The position numbers and the translations under genes were made by a program. The notes under the pieces were generated by a model. That model saw only the letters and a list, made by a program, of their open reading frames with translations, ran no database searches and was not told the DNA's origin. Source: a virus. From it: a stretch of 64,000 nucleotides of DNA. Below, piece after piece: positions 31,974 through 41,099 of this stretch (position 1 is the stretch's first letter; every line of letters starts with the position of its first letter). The stretch covers positions 1 through 64,000 of the IMG/VR virus record IMGVR_UViG_3300028393_004717; one strand, written 5' to 3'.

Positions 31974-33419
31974 TCAAATAATAAAATTAGCAATCGACAT
32001 TCTTGCGTAGAACTTCGCACCTTCACGAAGCAATTTCTTGCCGTATCGTGTTAAAATTCCCTTACGAGGACAGAAGCTCTCTGGATCGAGAACAACAGGA
32101 GTCTGAGTAAGAGGAACATAAGGGCAATAGAAATATCCTGAGTCAAGATATGAATCGCCTTTATAGCCCATAAGGATTTGGTTAGATGGGAACAATGGAT
32201 CTTTATATAGTCTCCAACGATTGTTCACAGTACCAACATACTGGATACCCAAGCTGCTGCTGAAAGTTTCAGAAGGTGCAGGAGCAAAACCAGCGGTTGC
32301 GGTTTCAAAGATCGAAGCAACTTCAGGAGATGTAACGATGAAGTTAGCACCACCACGAAGGGTCTTACGATGAATAACGGAGGAAATTTCAACGATCTTC
32401 ACATAAAGAGATTCGTATTTTTCTTTGATAGTATCACCCAAGGAGGTGTTGAAATCCCAAGCGGTTACAGTACCAGCATTTTGACGGAGGTCGGTGAGGA
32501 CTTCACGATCAATTTCAAGATTAATTTCTTGAGCAAGAACTGCGGTCAATTCGGCTTCAGCATCCAAGTTGTGTTGTGAGCGAAGATCTTGTTGAGCTTC
32601 ATAAGACCATACAGCCTTCAACTTACGGGTTTTGGCAGTAATATCTTCAGATTCAACAACGAGGTTGATTTCTGGAAGATCTTGTGAGCATTCAAGATTA
32701 GCTTCGTAACTTGCAACGATATGGTTATCACCAGGGTTGCCACCAGTCCAAGCAAGGGTAACCACGCCAGTAGTAGCATTTAAGCTTGATCCTGCGGAGG
32801 TTGCTTTTGGGCTAGGAGTTCCGATATCGGTAAAGTTAAATACACCAGCGGAACTTACGCTGAATGTTTGAATAGCTACAGCACCTTTATAAACGGTACC
32901 AGTAACGGTTCCGGTTAAGATAGGGGTGTGTTCAAAAGGACTATATACAGATGTTGAGGTTACACCAGCATCGGTAGCTCCCACTTCATTTTGAACGAAC
33001 TGATGGGAATAGAAGATATCGAGATTAGCAGTACCATCTGCTCTCTGCATCAATGAATTTGCATCATCGCCAGGGAAACCGCTATTATTATCAGCACCAC
33101 GAGTAGCACCCTTGTTGGAAGAGTATCTAAAGCGGAGATAATAAACAAGACCAGTAGGTCCGAGCAAAGGCTGGACTGATACGATCTTATTAGCGATCAA
33201 TTGTGGGTAGATCCTACGAACCAATGGGATTGAGATTCGTTTGAACTGTGCGATGTCAGCGGTGTCGGTAGACACTTCGTTGATAAGGCGTTGGTTTTCG
33301 AGAAGAACTGCTGTGGCTGCACGAGTATTACGGTCTTCGATGCCTTCGAGGAGACCAGTCTTAGCCCAGCGTCCTTCTAACTCTTTAGCTTCATTTAAAA
33401 ATCTAGCATTAGCGTTCAT
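31974..33419 (-). CDS. gp23: Major capsid protein, T4 gp23-like
   Basis: A 481-aa capsid subunit. The N-terminus ARFLNEAKELEGRWAKTGLLEGI and the following TAATAVLLENQRLINE-like stretch (AATAVLLENQRLINEVS here) are those of T4-type gp23, as is PLVRRIYPQLIANKIVSVQPLLGPTG-type sequence (IPLVRRIYPQLIA then VSVQPLLGPTG). TGLLE near residue 24 fits the gp21 cleavage consensus. An insertion of beta-rich sequence at about 165-225 would lie on the capsid surface. Codon use is less AT-biased than in its neighbours, as expected of a highly expressed gene. Confidence 0.95.
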   Translation of the reverse strand: MNANARFLNEAKELEGRWAKTGLLEGIEDRNTRAATAVLLENQRLINEVSTDTADIAQFKRISIPLVRRIYPQLIANKIVSVQPLLGPTGLVYYLRFRYSSNKGATRGADNNSGFPGDDANSLMQRADGTANLDIFYSHQFVQNEVGATDAGVTSTSVYSPFEHTPILTGTVTGTVYKGAVAIQTFSVSSAGVFNFTDIGTPSPKATSAGSSLNATTGVVTLAWTGGNPGDNHIVASYEANLECSQDLPEINLVVESEDITAKTRKLKAVWSYEAQQDLRSQHNLDAEAELTAVLAQEINLEIDREVLTDLRQNAGTVTAWDFNTSLGDTIKEKYESLYVKIVEISSVIHRKTLRGGANFIVTSPEVASIFETATAGFAPAPSETFSSSLGIQYVGTVNNRWRLYKDPLFPSNQILMGYKGDSYLDSGYFYCPYVPLTQTPVVLDPESFCPRKGILTRYGKKLLREGAKFYARMSIANFII

Positions 33420-33456
33420 ATTAAAATTTCCTTTATAACTTGTTAGAATTTAGCTT

Positions 33457-34356
33457 TTACTTTGGTTTCTTTATACCTGAAAGAACCAAAATTTGGTCTA
33501 TTTCACTGCTGTTGTTGCCGACATTTTCCGCAATGACGACTTCTTGATCAACAACTTTTTGTCCTCTCCCCGTTACATTCTTTGCTTTTTCAAATCTTTC
33601 TTTCTGTTCTGTGATTACTTCAGATCTCTTCTGTGAAGATGTCGCTTGTTTTTGCTCTGTAATCAAATTTTTAGCATAGCGTACATTTTCATTAAGTTTG
33701 GTATTTTCGGTAGACAAGCGAATATTGCGAGCTTCCATAATACGGAGTTGGCCTCTAGACTCTTCCAATTGTTTTTGGAATTCTTCAACTTTAGCTGAAG
33801 AGAAGTTTTGAGATTCATCATCAGACAAATAGTTACTTGCGATATCAACGATTTTATCCAATGCAACTTTATGTTCTGCGATACGAGGATCGCTAACAAC
33901 ATCTTTGCGAGCTTGTTCGTAAATTTCTTGACCTTTTGCTTGCAAGAATTGATCTACTTTGTCTACGATATATTCTTTCATTTCTTGAAGTTTCTTGTCG
34001 TATTCTTCATACAACTCAACTTCGATGTTGCCGTTTTTGGATCGTTCCGACTTCAACATTTGATAAGCTTCTTCGTATCCTTCTTCAAGAGCGTTTTTGT
34101 ATTCTTCGCCTTGAATATCTAGACGATTCCGCAAATCGGCAATGATAGCATATGCTTCTTCATAGCCTTGTTCTGCGGTTTTTTCAGAGTTTGACAATTC
34201 CCCAGAAAGTTCAGTATAGGCTTCTTCAAGTTTCTCGTTATATTCTTTTTCGAGATCTAGCTTTGCCTGATTCAGCATTTCATTGATAGCTGAACTTACT
34301 TCCTTTACATCGGATTCTGGTAAAAGTTTTTTGATTGCTTCGATTATCTTTTCCAT
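33457..34356 (-). CDS. gp22: Prohead scaffold/core protein, gp22-like
   Basis: A 299-aa, highly charged, almost entirely helical protein between the capsid and protease genes, the T4 position of gp22. Two to three tandem repeats around residues 35-110 (GYEEAYAIIADLRNRL and GYEEAYQMLKSERSK) form a coiled coil. The DPRIAEHKVALDKIV region and a long helix (EFQKQLEESRGQLRIMEAR) follow. It should fill the prohead interior and be cut by the gp21-like protease. Sequence similarity to T4 gp22 is weak, so the name rests on order and character. Confidence 0.8.
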   Translation of the reverse strand: MEKIIEAIKKLLPESDVKEVSSAINEMLNQAKLDLEKEYNEKLEEAYTELSGELSNSEKTAEQGYEEAYAIIADLRNRLDIQGEEYKNALEEGYEEAYQMLKSERSKNGNIEVELYEEYDKKLQEMKEYIVDKVDQFLQAKGQEIYEQARKDVVSDPRIAEHKVALDKIVDIASNYLSDDESQNFSSAKVEEFQKQLEESRGQLRIMEARNIRLSTENTKLNENVRYAKNLITEQKQATSSQKRSEVITEQKERFEKAKNVTGRGQKVVDQEVVIAENVGNNSSEIDQILVLSGIKKPK

Positions 34357-34402
34357 TAGCCTAACCTCACTTTGCTAGTATTTCGTTTTTAAAAAAATTA
34401 AA

Positions 34403-35083
34403 TCAAACAATTTTAGATTTTATATTCTTTGTTTGATCTTCAATTATTCCACCTAAGCAAGCTATTAATGCTTCTTTGCTAATTTTATGTATGCTTCTGC
34501 TTTCGTTTTTAACTGAAGAATCAGAAGATTCCACTGAATTATTTGATGGAATGTAACTTTCACGCTTGCTTACAACTTTTTCTTGGAAAGCAGAATGTGT
34601 AGATGGATCAGCCACTGCATCGAATGTTAATAGTTTATAACTTTCGCCAATGACAAGAATTCCACTTTCATCTACTCGTCCATTACCAACACCTCTGCTG
34701 CTGATTCCAACACGCACACCATCATTGATGAGTGCTTTTAGAATACGGCCATGAGGAGTGTTTAATATCTCGCCTTCACCCATAAGATTATTTCCTTCCC
34801 ACCATAACTTAGTAATTACATGGGAAGCTTTTTCGAAATGTATGATACTATCTGTAGGATGATCTAATTCGCCAATCAATCCTCTTGCTTCAATTATTGG
34901 AGTCAGAGCCTTAACATTGTCGTTTAAGACGCTGTAAGGATATTTCCTTTTATTTTTATTGACAGCTTCTGCTTCTTGGAATTTCCCTCTAAAGCTAGTT
35001 AATCCTTTATTAGTGGATTCATTTAGACTTAGAACGAAACCGCCAGAATTGCAGGAGTCAACAAGTAGCATTTTATCACTCAT
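34403..35083 (-). CDS. gp21: Prohead maturation protease, gp21-like
   Basis: A 226-aa serine protease of the T4 gp21/herpesvirus-assemblin type. The catalytic His75 is in GELDHP and the nucleophile Ser128 or Ser129 in VGISSRGVG. NKNKRKYPYSVL upstream and the TFDAVADPS strand are also typical. The C-terminal tail (Ser-rich, about 175-226) is likely self-cleaved. It should cut scaffold, core and capsid proteins after L/I-x-E sites. AAGGAG precedes the ATG. Confidence 0.93.
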   Translation of the reverse strand: MSDKMLLVDSCNSGGFVLSLNESTNKGLTSFRGKFQEAEAVNKNKRKYPYSVLNDNVKALTPIIEARGLIGELDHPTDSIIHFEKASHVITKLWWEGNNLMGEGEILNTPHGRILKALINDGVRVGISSRGVGNGRVDESGILVIGESYKLLTFDAVADPSTHSAFQEKVVSKRESYIPSNNSVESSDSSVKNESRSIHKISKEALIACLGGIIEDQTKNIKSKIV

Positions 35084-35092
35084 TACTCTCCT

Positions 35093-36931
35093 TTATTGGT
35101 TGATTACTGGTCTTTTGCTTTCTGGGGATAAAGTATTTTTAAGATTAGGCCAAGTATCACTATCTTGGTATGTTCCTAATTCATCATTATCTTTATCTGC
35201 ACCTTTTTCGCCCTTCATTGTAAATTCAAAAGCATCAGGAATGTAGGGATTGTTTAGGGAAGGCCAAGTATTATCTCCGCTATCGTTTCCTAAAGCATCA
35301 CCCATCATTTCTTCTTCGCCACCGAAGGACTTTCCATCGCTTACTGGACTGTGATTAAGACCATATTCATCCCCACCATTAAATTTGGAAGGAACAGCAT
35401 CGGTTTGTTTTGCAGCCCAAGCATTCATGGGGTGATCTCCACCTACCGAGGTATGAACATCCATGTCTTTCCATTCGCCAGAGTGATCCAAGTTTGCTTC
35501 AACCAATTCACTGATATAATCAGCGATATTTTCTGCTAATTCCAAACTAGGAGCAGAATTTCTATTGAGTACAGATTCACATTCAGACATGAAACTAGCG
35601 GTTTCTACCTTAGCAACTTCATCTCCGATTTGAATTGCTGCTTTATTCATTTCGTGAAGTGCTTTGTATAAATCGGAAAATACTTTTAAATCAATGCTAT
35701 CGCTTTCGTCTATTTTGTCAAAGAAATCAACAGCTATGTTTTGGAATTCAACATATGAATCTTTGCATGTTTTGCATTCGGAAGTTACATCATTAGAGTA
35801 ACCAGCCAACTTAGCGATTTTGCTAACACGACCAGTATAAGCATGATGTGCGGTTCTTAGAATTGCTTCTGCCATAAAGTTACAAACGCTATCATCATAA
35901 TTATTTACATTTGCGATTTCAAGAGCTTCAGCGATGTTTGCTGATAGTTCATCTTGAGTCAAATAAAGAACTGATGGCCATTTTGCGACAATGTTTTCCA
36001 AGCATTCTTCAAGATTAGCATTGTCAGATATATTGTTATATCTTTTAAGTTCAGCAATAGCCTTTACGAATGATTGGTCTTCATTTACTCTTTTTGCTTT
36101 GCCACGAAGAACTTTAACTTCGGTATCTAAAGTCTTCCAATTAAATGCAAGAACTTTACCTTCGTTACGCTTTTGTATGTTTGGAATTGCCAAAGCAACT
36201 ACATTGCCGTTGTTGTCATTTTTGACTACAGATTCAGAAATAACATGACCATAATTTTTATAATCGACATATCCAAATACATTTTCAGCTAATTTTGACC
36301 ATTCTTTCATAGTCTTTTTAATACGAGTATGAACTCCCCATCGTTTATTGGATGTTTTTCCCAATTTTTTCTTTGCTTGTGCAGCTTTTCTTTTCAGTTC
36401 TCTTTTTATAGAATCTGGGATCATCGCTGCTCGTTTAGCCCTAGTGCGAACACCAGCCATAACTTCAGCATGATTCCTTTTCTTGTGATATTTTTTTGAT
36501 CGTTTTCCAGTTGGCTTGCTAGTAGTAACCACAGCCTTATATCCTTCAGTTAGTTCTCTTCGAACATTTGGCATTAGGAAATATTCTTCAAATTTAGTAT
36601 TTGCTTTTTCTTTGTTATTATCAAGCAATGCATCAACCATTTCTGAAATGGTATTACGAGAATTTGCTTTTGCTGATTCATTATCGATTACAAGTTCTTG
36701 AATGTTTTCAAGAATAACTTGATCATCTTCTAATTTATAAATTGCATGAATATATGTGTCATCAGATGTTTTATATGTAACATCTGATTCTCCGTAGCAA
36801 TGCAATTCAACATCAACGCCAAGGGTTTTACCCAAAACATCTTGTGCATTGATTAATTCTTGTTCTGATCTTGTCAAAGATCCTTCTTCTAAATTTCTAA
36901 ACGCTTCAAAACTGATAAGTTTTCTTTTCAT
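35093..36931 (-). CDS. Very large prohead core-type protein
   Basis: A 612-aa protein in the T4 gp67/gp68 position between protease and portal but far larger. The N-terminus KLISFEAFRNLEEGS has the shared motif plus an L-E-E site. Residues about 142-210 are very basic (KRSKKYHKKRNHAE, KRELKRKAAQAKKKLGK), suited to DNA or acidic-core contact. The middle is helical with CKTCKD. The acidic C-terminus carries two D-N/S-T-W-P repeats (DNTWPSLNN and SDTWPNLKN). It is probably a packaged core or internal protein that is processed in the prohead. Confidence 0.6.
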   Translation of the reverse strand: MKRKLISFEAFRNLEEGSLTRSEQELINAQDVLGKTLGVDVELHCYGESDVTYKTSDDTYIHAIYKLEDDQVILENIQELVIDNESAKANSRNTISEMVDALLDNNKEKANTKFEEYFLMPNVRRELTEGYKAVVTTSKPTGKRSKKYHKKRNHAEVMAGVRTRAKRAAMIPDSIKRELKRKAAQAKKKLGKTSNKRWGVHTRIKKTMKEWSKLAENVFGYVDYKNYGHVISESVVKNDNNGNVVALAIPNIQKRNEGKVLAFNWKTLDTEVKVLRGKAKRVNEDQSFVKAIAELKRYNNISDNANLEECLENIVAKWPSVLYLTQDELSANIAEALEIANVNNYDDSVCNFMAEAILRTAHHAYTGRVSKIAKLAGYSNDVTSECKTCKDSYVEFQNIAVDFFDKIDESDSIDLKVFSDLYKALHEMNKAAIQIGDEVAKVETASFMSECESVLNRNSAPSLELAENIADYISELVEANLDHSGEWKDMDVHTSVGGDHPMNAWAAKQTDAVPSKFNGGDEYGLNHSPVSDGKSFGGEEEMMGDALGNDSGDNTWPSLNNPYIPDAFEFTMKGEKGADKDNDELGTYQDSDTWPNLKNTLSPESKRPVINQ

Positions 36932-37016
36932 GTGTAATCAACTCCCTGTGCTGTAGGTTACAAATATATTTTTATTAGCACGATTTTGGATGCCGTGTCA
37001 TTATCGTATATATTGC

Positions 37017-37022
37017 ATTATA
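37017..37022 (-). promoter_or_regulatory. Possible -10 box in the divergent gap 36932-37119
   Basis: The 188-bp gap between the core-type gene and the plus-strand gene at 37120 holds a TATAAT on the minus strand. A TTGAAA lies 20 bp upstream, a poor spacing. On the plus strand, TATATAAG near 37081 could serve the gene at 37120. Both are weak calls. Confidence 0.25.
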
Positions 37023-37119
37023 ACAATATTTTTACTTTTATTTTTCAATATTTGTTTGTGTCAAAAACAAATGTCACAACTATATAAGTATGCTTATCAA
37101 TATAAAAATGAGGTAAAAA

Positions 37120-37434
37120 ATGAAAACATTTTATGAATTTATGGAAAGTGTGGGAACTGAGTTGGCCAATGAAATTGGTCCAATGGGATTAACAAAAGAA
37201 AGAATGGAAGTTTTAGCACCAATGTTTGTCTTCGTTGACAAATCAATTAGTAATGATCCTAGCTTCATGAGCAGACTATATAATTTGTTCAAAACAGAAG
37301 TTTCAAATTTTCCTCAACTTCAAGAGGATTTTGACAAATTGGATATTGCAAAAATCAAAAGGGTTGCTGGTAGCGTTGAAAAAAATCGCACTACCGACAT
37401 GGTTGTTTTGCCTAATTCAGATAGCCCAATGTAA
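37120..37434 (+). CDS. Small protein with T4-like capsid-targeting N-terminus
   Basis: A 104-aa protein whose start, MKTFYEFMESVG, is the closest match in the window to the T4 internal-protein targeting peptide MKTYQEFIAE. The rest is helical (KERMEVLAPMFVFVDKSI, then MSRLYNLFKTEVS) with a short polar tail. It lies on the plus strand inside the head block, isolated between two minus-strand genes, so it has its own promoter. It is a good candidate for an internal head protein. Confidence 0.6.
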   Translation: MKTFYEFMESVGTELANEIGPMGLTKERMEVLAPMFVFVDKSISNDPSFMSRLYNLFKTEVSNFPQLQEDFDKLDIAKIKRVAGSVEKNRTTDMVVLPNSDSPM

Positions 37435-37435
37435 T

Positions 37436-37678
37436 TTATTTTGAAAACCAATACTTAAAAGATTTTTGCAAATTACTTTCAGTAAGTTCATATCCGATGC
37501 AATCAAATATTATTGCATCAACTTTACAAATTGGACAAAGTGCAGTTTCCCCTGCATCTGTAAATTCTTTTACTTCATCTGCTTTAAAAATTTTACAACA
37601 ATGATAACATCCTGCATTTCTGGAAATAGAAATTAAGGATTTATTTTTAAACACAAATGATGGTAATTGTCTTTCCAT
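37436..37678 (-). CDS. Small zinc-binding cytoplasmic protein family
   Basis: An 80-aa protein with Cys pairs CYHC (23-26) and CPIC (48-51). The layout, AGCYHCCKIF followed by EVKEFTDAGETALCPICKVDAII, matches a widespread bacterial family of small zinc proteins in which CYYC is followed by an I-x-E-W segment and ALCPxCGID. The function of that family is not known. It lies 7 bp upstream... downstream of nothing but the portal stop, immediately after the portal in transcription order, and may be co-transcribed with it. Confidence 0.65.
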   Translation of the reverse strand: MERQLPSFVFKNKSLISISRNAGCYHCCKIFKADEVKEFTDAGETALCPICKVDAIIFDCIGYELTESNLQKSFKYWFSK

Positions 37679-37685
37679 TGTAATA

Positions 37686-40214
37686 TTAACTCAAATAACT
37701 AGTGTCTTTATCTTCGTAATCTTGTTCTGTGCCATAGCTATAGATTTCAAGGTTATATTTCTTCAAATCTTCCTCATCTGCTTCTGGTATTTCAGAGGCG
37801 GACGAACCAGCTTCTTCCTTTGATTCACTTTCTTCTGGAGGAGTACCATCTGGCGGTGGCGTTCCTTCTGGTGGTGGCGTTCCTTCTGGTGGTGGATTTC
37901 CTTCTGCACCCAATTCTGGAGTAGGTCCACCAGCTTCAGCACCAATTTCTGGAGCAGCTTTTTCTTCGCTTGGAACACCGACTCCAAGCAATTGTGGATT
38001 TTGCCCCATGATAGCAATTTTTAAATCTTCAAGTTTTTGTAATTTCAAACGACTCAACATCATCGATGCATCTTCTTCGCTATGCATAAGTATTTTTGTT
38101 AATATGTCGAAATCTGACATAAGCAAACTTCCCTTAAGCGATGCAGCATTACCGAATCTTGCAGTCTTAACTTCATTTCTTGACAATTCACGCCAATCAG
38201 AAGGTGATGTCATTTTTATTTTAAGATCTTGATACATTTCGCTTGGATAGCCACGAAGCTCTAAATGTCTTTCGCAAAGATCAAGAATACCATCTTCAAA
38301 ATTTGATTGTAATCTTTCAATCATGCGAGCAAATTTTACATCTTGTGCAGACAATGTAATTCTTGTTGCATTTACATCTTCGCTTGAGAAATAATTTTTG
38401 GGGAAGTTTAGAGATACAAATAATTTATTTCTGAAGTACAAAGCATCATCTACTTCTCCAAGATTTTGCGCACCAGGCAAAGTTTCAATTCTTGTATTTG
38501 CATTAGGTCGAATTGGAATCCAAAAGTCTTCATCTTGTGCAGGTGGTTGCCATCTTTCTTCAACCATATTGGCTCCGCTATTGCCACGATTGCCAGCAAT
38601 TTTTCTCTTTCTGAATTGATCTTTCATTCTTTCCAAAAATGCTTCTGCTTTAAATGGAGGAAGCTGACCAACATCAATATAGAATACTCTACGCTCTGGC
38701 GCCCGGGTTAGCCTATACACCACCATTGCATCTTCCATGAGTCTTAATTGATGTGCTGGCCCTCTGGCTGGCTCAATAAGAGACTGTCCATAAGGATAGA
38801 AGTTTCTTCTATCATCTCCTATTCTAATATGTAAAACTTGTAATGGATTAAATCTAATTGCTGTAGATTGATTGAGTTCCGCATCACTAAGTTGTGATAT
38901 GTCTCCTCTTCCCAACGATTGATAATCTGGGCCTTCTTTAGATTGTTGGAATTCGATTAATCTTCCTTTGATGGTTTCAATCCTATACATGGTTTCTGGT
39001 GGTAGTGTTGTAAGTTTATATATTCCATCAGAAGGCTTGTCTGGATTTATAACTATTTCAAAAAATTTATCACCATGGACAATTAAATCTTTGAAATAGG
39101 CAAATGCGTGACGATTCAAATTTAACATTTTTCTATGTAACAATAAAAATTCAAGTTCTTTTTTCACTTCATCATTTTTGCAATCAATTCTAAAAACATT
39201 ACCAGTATCATCTTTTTGGCAATTGTGAAGTATAACAGAATCAGTTGCGAAGCATTTGTGTTTTTCAACAGAGATGTCATACACATCAATTTCTTTTCCT
39301 TCTGTGACTCCAACTACTTTGCGACAAGTTTTACTTTTACTTAAATATTTTAATTCTTTAAGTGAGAATCCATTTTTGTGAATACAATTTTCTACTGTGT
39401 GCCAATCTAAATTCATGATTTTGGCAATTTGTCGAACAGGAATATCTCCACAAATCAATCTTGTTGCTCTATTTAATTTTTCATATTCTGGATTTGTTTT
39501 TCCATATCTCCAATCATCGATAAATTGTCTTTCATGTACCCATCCTTTTTCAAAGCTCATGATTCTTGGAAATTGATTTGTTTTGATTTTTGTAAGGTCT
39601 TGATTTGCTGGGGTTCGATAAAACGGCATTAGTTCATCGCCAAATTCTAATTCGCCACAGGCTATCCATTCTCCATTTCTTTTAAGAACTCTATGATCTG
39701 GTGTTGCGATAATTGACTTTCCATTGTCCAAAAGTATTTCAATTGTTTTTGCTTTTTTTACAATTCTTGGAGCAAATGCCCATCCTAAACTGTAATCATT
39801 TTTTTCAAAATCATAACAATATACTAGAAATCTTTCATCTGCTTTATTGTTTGTTAGCCATTCAATTGTTTGATAGCCGAATGGAGTTGCAATTTTAGTA
39901 TCACCAGAAACACAAGCTTCATCAGCAAATACGGTCATAGCCATTTCGATTTCTGGAACATTTCTTAATCTTTCGTATTCCTTGTACCTCATACTCCTAT
40001 TGCCAAGAGTAGTAGTATCAATCATGTCATAGGTTTGACGAAGATTTACATAATTACTTGGGCCTTGGCCTGTTACTAGCTCTCCGCCAGTTTGAAGGGC
40101 ATCGGTTTGTGCTATACCTGCACCCGTAAATTTTGAAGTATCCTTTATTTTGCTTAAAGGATCTTTTTCGGTTGCGTATGTAAACAATTTAAAAAAATCT
40201 GACCAAACTGTCAT
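37686..40214 (-). CDS. gp20: Portal protein, gp20-like, with embedded intein
   Basis: An 842-aa precursor; without the 231-aa intein the portal is 611 aa. The extein N-terminus (residues 1-100) ends IEMAMTVFADEA and rejoins as CQKDDTGNVFRID. Portal features follow: YRLTRAPERRVFYIDVG, the crown/stem sequence ERMKDQFRKRKIAGN and the late LFVSLNFPKNYFSSEDVNAT. The C-terminal 120 residues are Pro/Glu-rich with TPPPEG repeats and an acidic end. It should form the dodecameric DNA gate at one capsid vertex. Splicing is needed for function because the insertion is inside the conserved core. Confidence 0.93.
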   Translation of the reverse strand: MTVWSDFFKLFTYATEKDPLSKIKDTSKFTGAGIAQTDALQTGGELVTGQGPSNYVNLRQTYDMIDTTTLGNRSMRYKEYERLRNVPEIEMAMTVFADEACVSGDTKIATPFGYQTIEWLTNNKADERFLVYCYDFEKNDYSLGWAFAPRIVKKAKTIEILLDNGKSIIATPDHRVLKRNGEWIACGELEFGDELMPFYRTPANQDLTKIKTNQFPRIMSFEKGWVHERQFIDDWRYGKTNPEYEKLNRATRLICGDIPVRQIAKIMNLDWHTVENCIHKNGFSLKELKYLSKSKTCRKVVGVTEGKEIDVYDISVEKHKCFATDSVILHNCQKDDTGNVFRIDCKNDEVKKELEFLLLHRKMLNLNRHAFAYFKDLIVHGDKFFEIVINPDKPSDGIYKLTTLPPETMYRIETIKGRLIEFQQSKEGPDYQSLGRGDISQLSDAELNQSTAIRFNPLQVLHIRIGDDRRNFYPYGQSLIEPARGPAHQLRLMEDAMVVYRLTRAPERRVFYIDVGQLPPFKAEAFLERMKDQFRKRKIAGNRGNSGANMVEERWQPPAQDEDFWIPIRPNANTRIETLPGAQNLGEVDDALYFRNKLFVSLNFPKNYFSSEDVNATRITLSAQDVKFARMIERLQSNFEDGILDLCERHLELRGYPSEMYQDLKIKMTSPSDWRELSRNEVKTARFGNAASLKGSLLMSDFDILTKILMHSEEDASMMLSRLKLQKLEDLKIAIMGQNPQLLGVGVPSEEKAAPEIGAEAGGPTPELGAEGNPPPEGTPPPEGTPPPDGTPPEESESKEEAGSSASEIPEADEEDLKKYNLEIYSYGTEQDYEDKDTSYLS
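39222..39914 (-). mobile_element. Mini-intein in the portal gene (231 aa)
   Basis: Block A begins at Cys101 (CVSGDTKI). Block B is GKSIIATPDHRVLKRNGEW, with the TxxH motif. The C-terminal blocks are DVYDISVEKHKCFATDSVILHN, ending in His-Asn before the +1 Cys. No LAGLIDADG or HNH nuclease motif is visible. The 100-residue centre instead contains a helix-turn-helix-like segment (VRQIAKIMNLDWHTVENCI). It is thus a splicing-competent element with a degenerate or unusual insert. Confidence 0.92.
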
Positions 40215-40283
40215 AATATTCCTCTAATTAACTTAGTATGGATTATTTAGTTATTATAAGGCTAATTGTTTTTAAGGTTATAG

Positions 40284-40877
40284 ATGAAAAAAGTTTTATT
40301 TTTATCAAGTCATTTAGGATCTGGGTCTGATCAATTATATGTCGCTTTTTGCGATTTATTATCAATTCAGGGATACAAAAAAGAAAATATCTACAGAAGC
40401 ATGCAAGATATATTTTTTTTAACGGAACAAAAGCATAAACTCAAAACATCGGCAAGAGTTTACATGGATCATTTGCTTTTTAATTATCAATTTTCATGCA
40501 AACAAGCATATGAAAATTGTAAATTTATATTCATTGTACGAGAGCCAGAGGAGACAATTGAATTCTTAGTTTCAAATAAATTTTATAATAAAAAAGATGC
40601 AATTTCATATTATCTTTACAGAATCAGAAGAATATGTGAAATGGCAAAGAATTCAAAAGATGGATTATTTTTAACACATGCAAATTTGAAAAATGGCAAA
40701 GGAATACAGGAAATTAAAGATTATCTTAACATAAAAGAAAGATTTAATTTTGTTTTTGAAAATATTGAAAATAAAAATAAAAATATTTTGACATATAAAG
40801 AAATTGAAAATTTAAATCAGGTTTATGAAAAATATCTTTATTTTGTTCATAATATTAATTGCACTAGTATTAAATAA
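40284..40877 (+). CDS. Possible sulfotransferase-like P-loop protein
   Basis: A 197-aa protein that resembles the sulfotransferase fold. The N-terminal strand and loop VLFLSSHLGSGSDQLY occupy the place of the 5'-phosphosulfate loop, and FIFIVREPEETIEF (about 89-102) resembles the 3'-phosphate motif with its R-x-P. Other expected features are weak, so the call is tentative; a kinase-like P-loop protein is the alternative. It is divergent from the portal by 69 bp. If correct, it would add sulfate groups that the sulfatase at 23739 could remove. Confidence 0.45.
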   Translation: MKKVLFLSSHLGSGSDQLYVAFCDLLSIQGYKKENIYRSMQDIFFLTEQKHKLKTSARVYMDHLLFNYQFSCKQAYENCKFIFIVREPEETIEFLVSNKFYNKKDAISYYLYRIRRICEMAKNSKDGLFLTHANLKNGKGIQEIKDYLNIKERFNFVFENIENKNKNILTYKEIENLNQVYEKYLYFVHNINCTSIK

Positions 40878-40880
40878 TGT

Positions 40881-41099
40881 ATGAAATTTTTAAATTGGAT
40901 TATGAAAAGAGATGAGAACTTCAATGCTACCATGCCTTCTGATGTTGGAGATGCAGGTGGAAAAGACACTGATACTCCTCCATTAGAAACTAGAGGGGCT
41001 TTTCCATTCTATTCAGATGAGGAAAAGCCGCCTGTTCCGCCTAGACCCAAAAAAGAAAAATGTAGTAAAAAGAAAAATCAATTTGGGAATAAAATATAA
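40881..41099 (+). CDS. Hypothetical Pro/Lys-rich small protein
   Basis: A 72-aa protein beginning MKFLNWIMKRDENF and ending in a Pro-rich (KPPVPPRPKKEK) and Lys-rich tail. The middle is disordered (GDAGGKDTDTPP). The function is unknown. It follows the sulfotransferase-like gene by 3 bp, and its end overlaps the convergent peptidase gene by 22 bp. Confidence 0.42.
   Translation: MKFLNWIMKRDENFNATMPSDVGDAGGKDTDTPPLETRGAFPFYSDEEKPPVPPRPKKEKCSKKKNQFGNKI

Noticed and set aside
33808-34145. Plus-strand frames opposite the scaffold gene
   Set aside because: They are shadows of a strongly helical, repeat-rich gene and have no ribosome site or family pattern.
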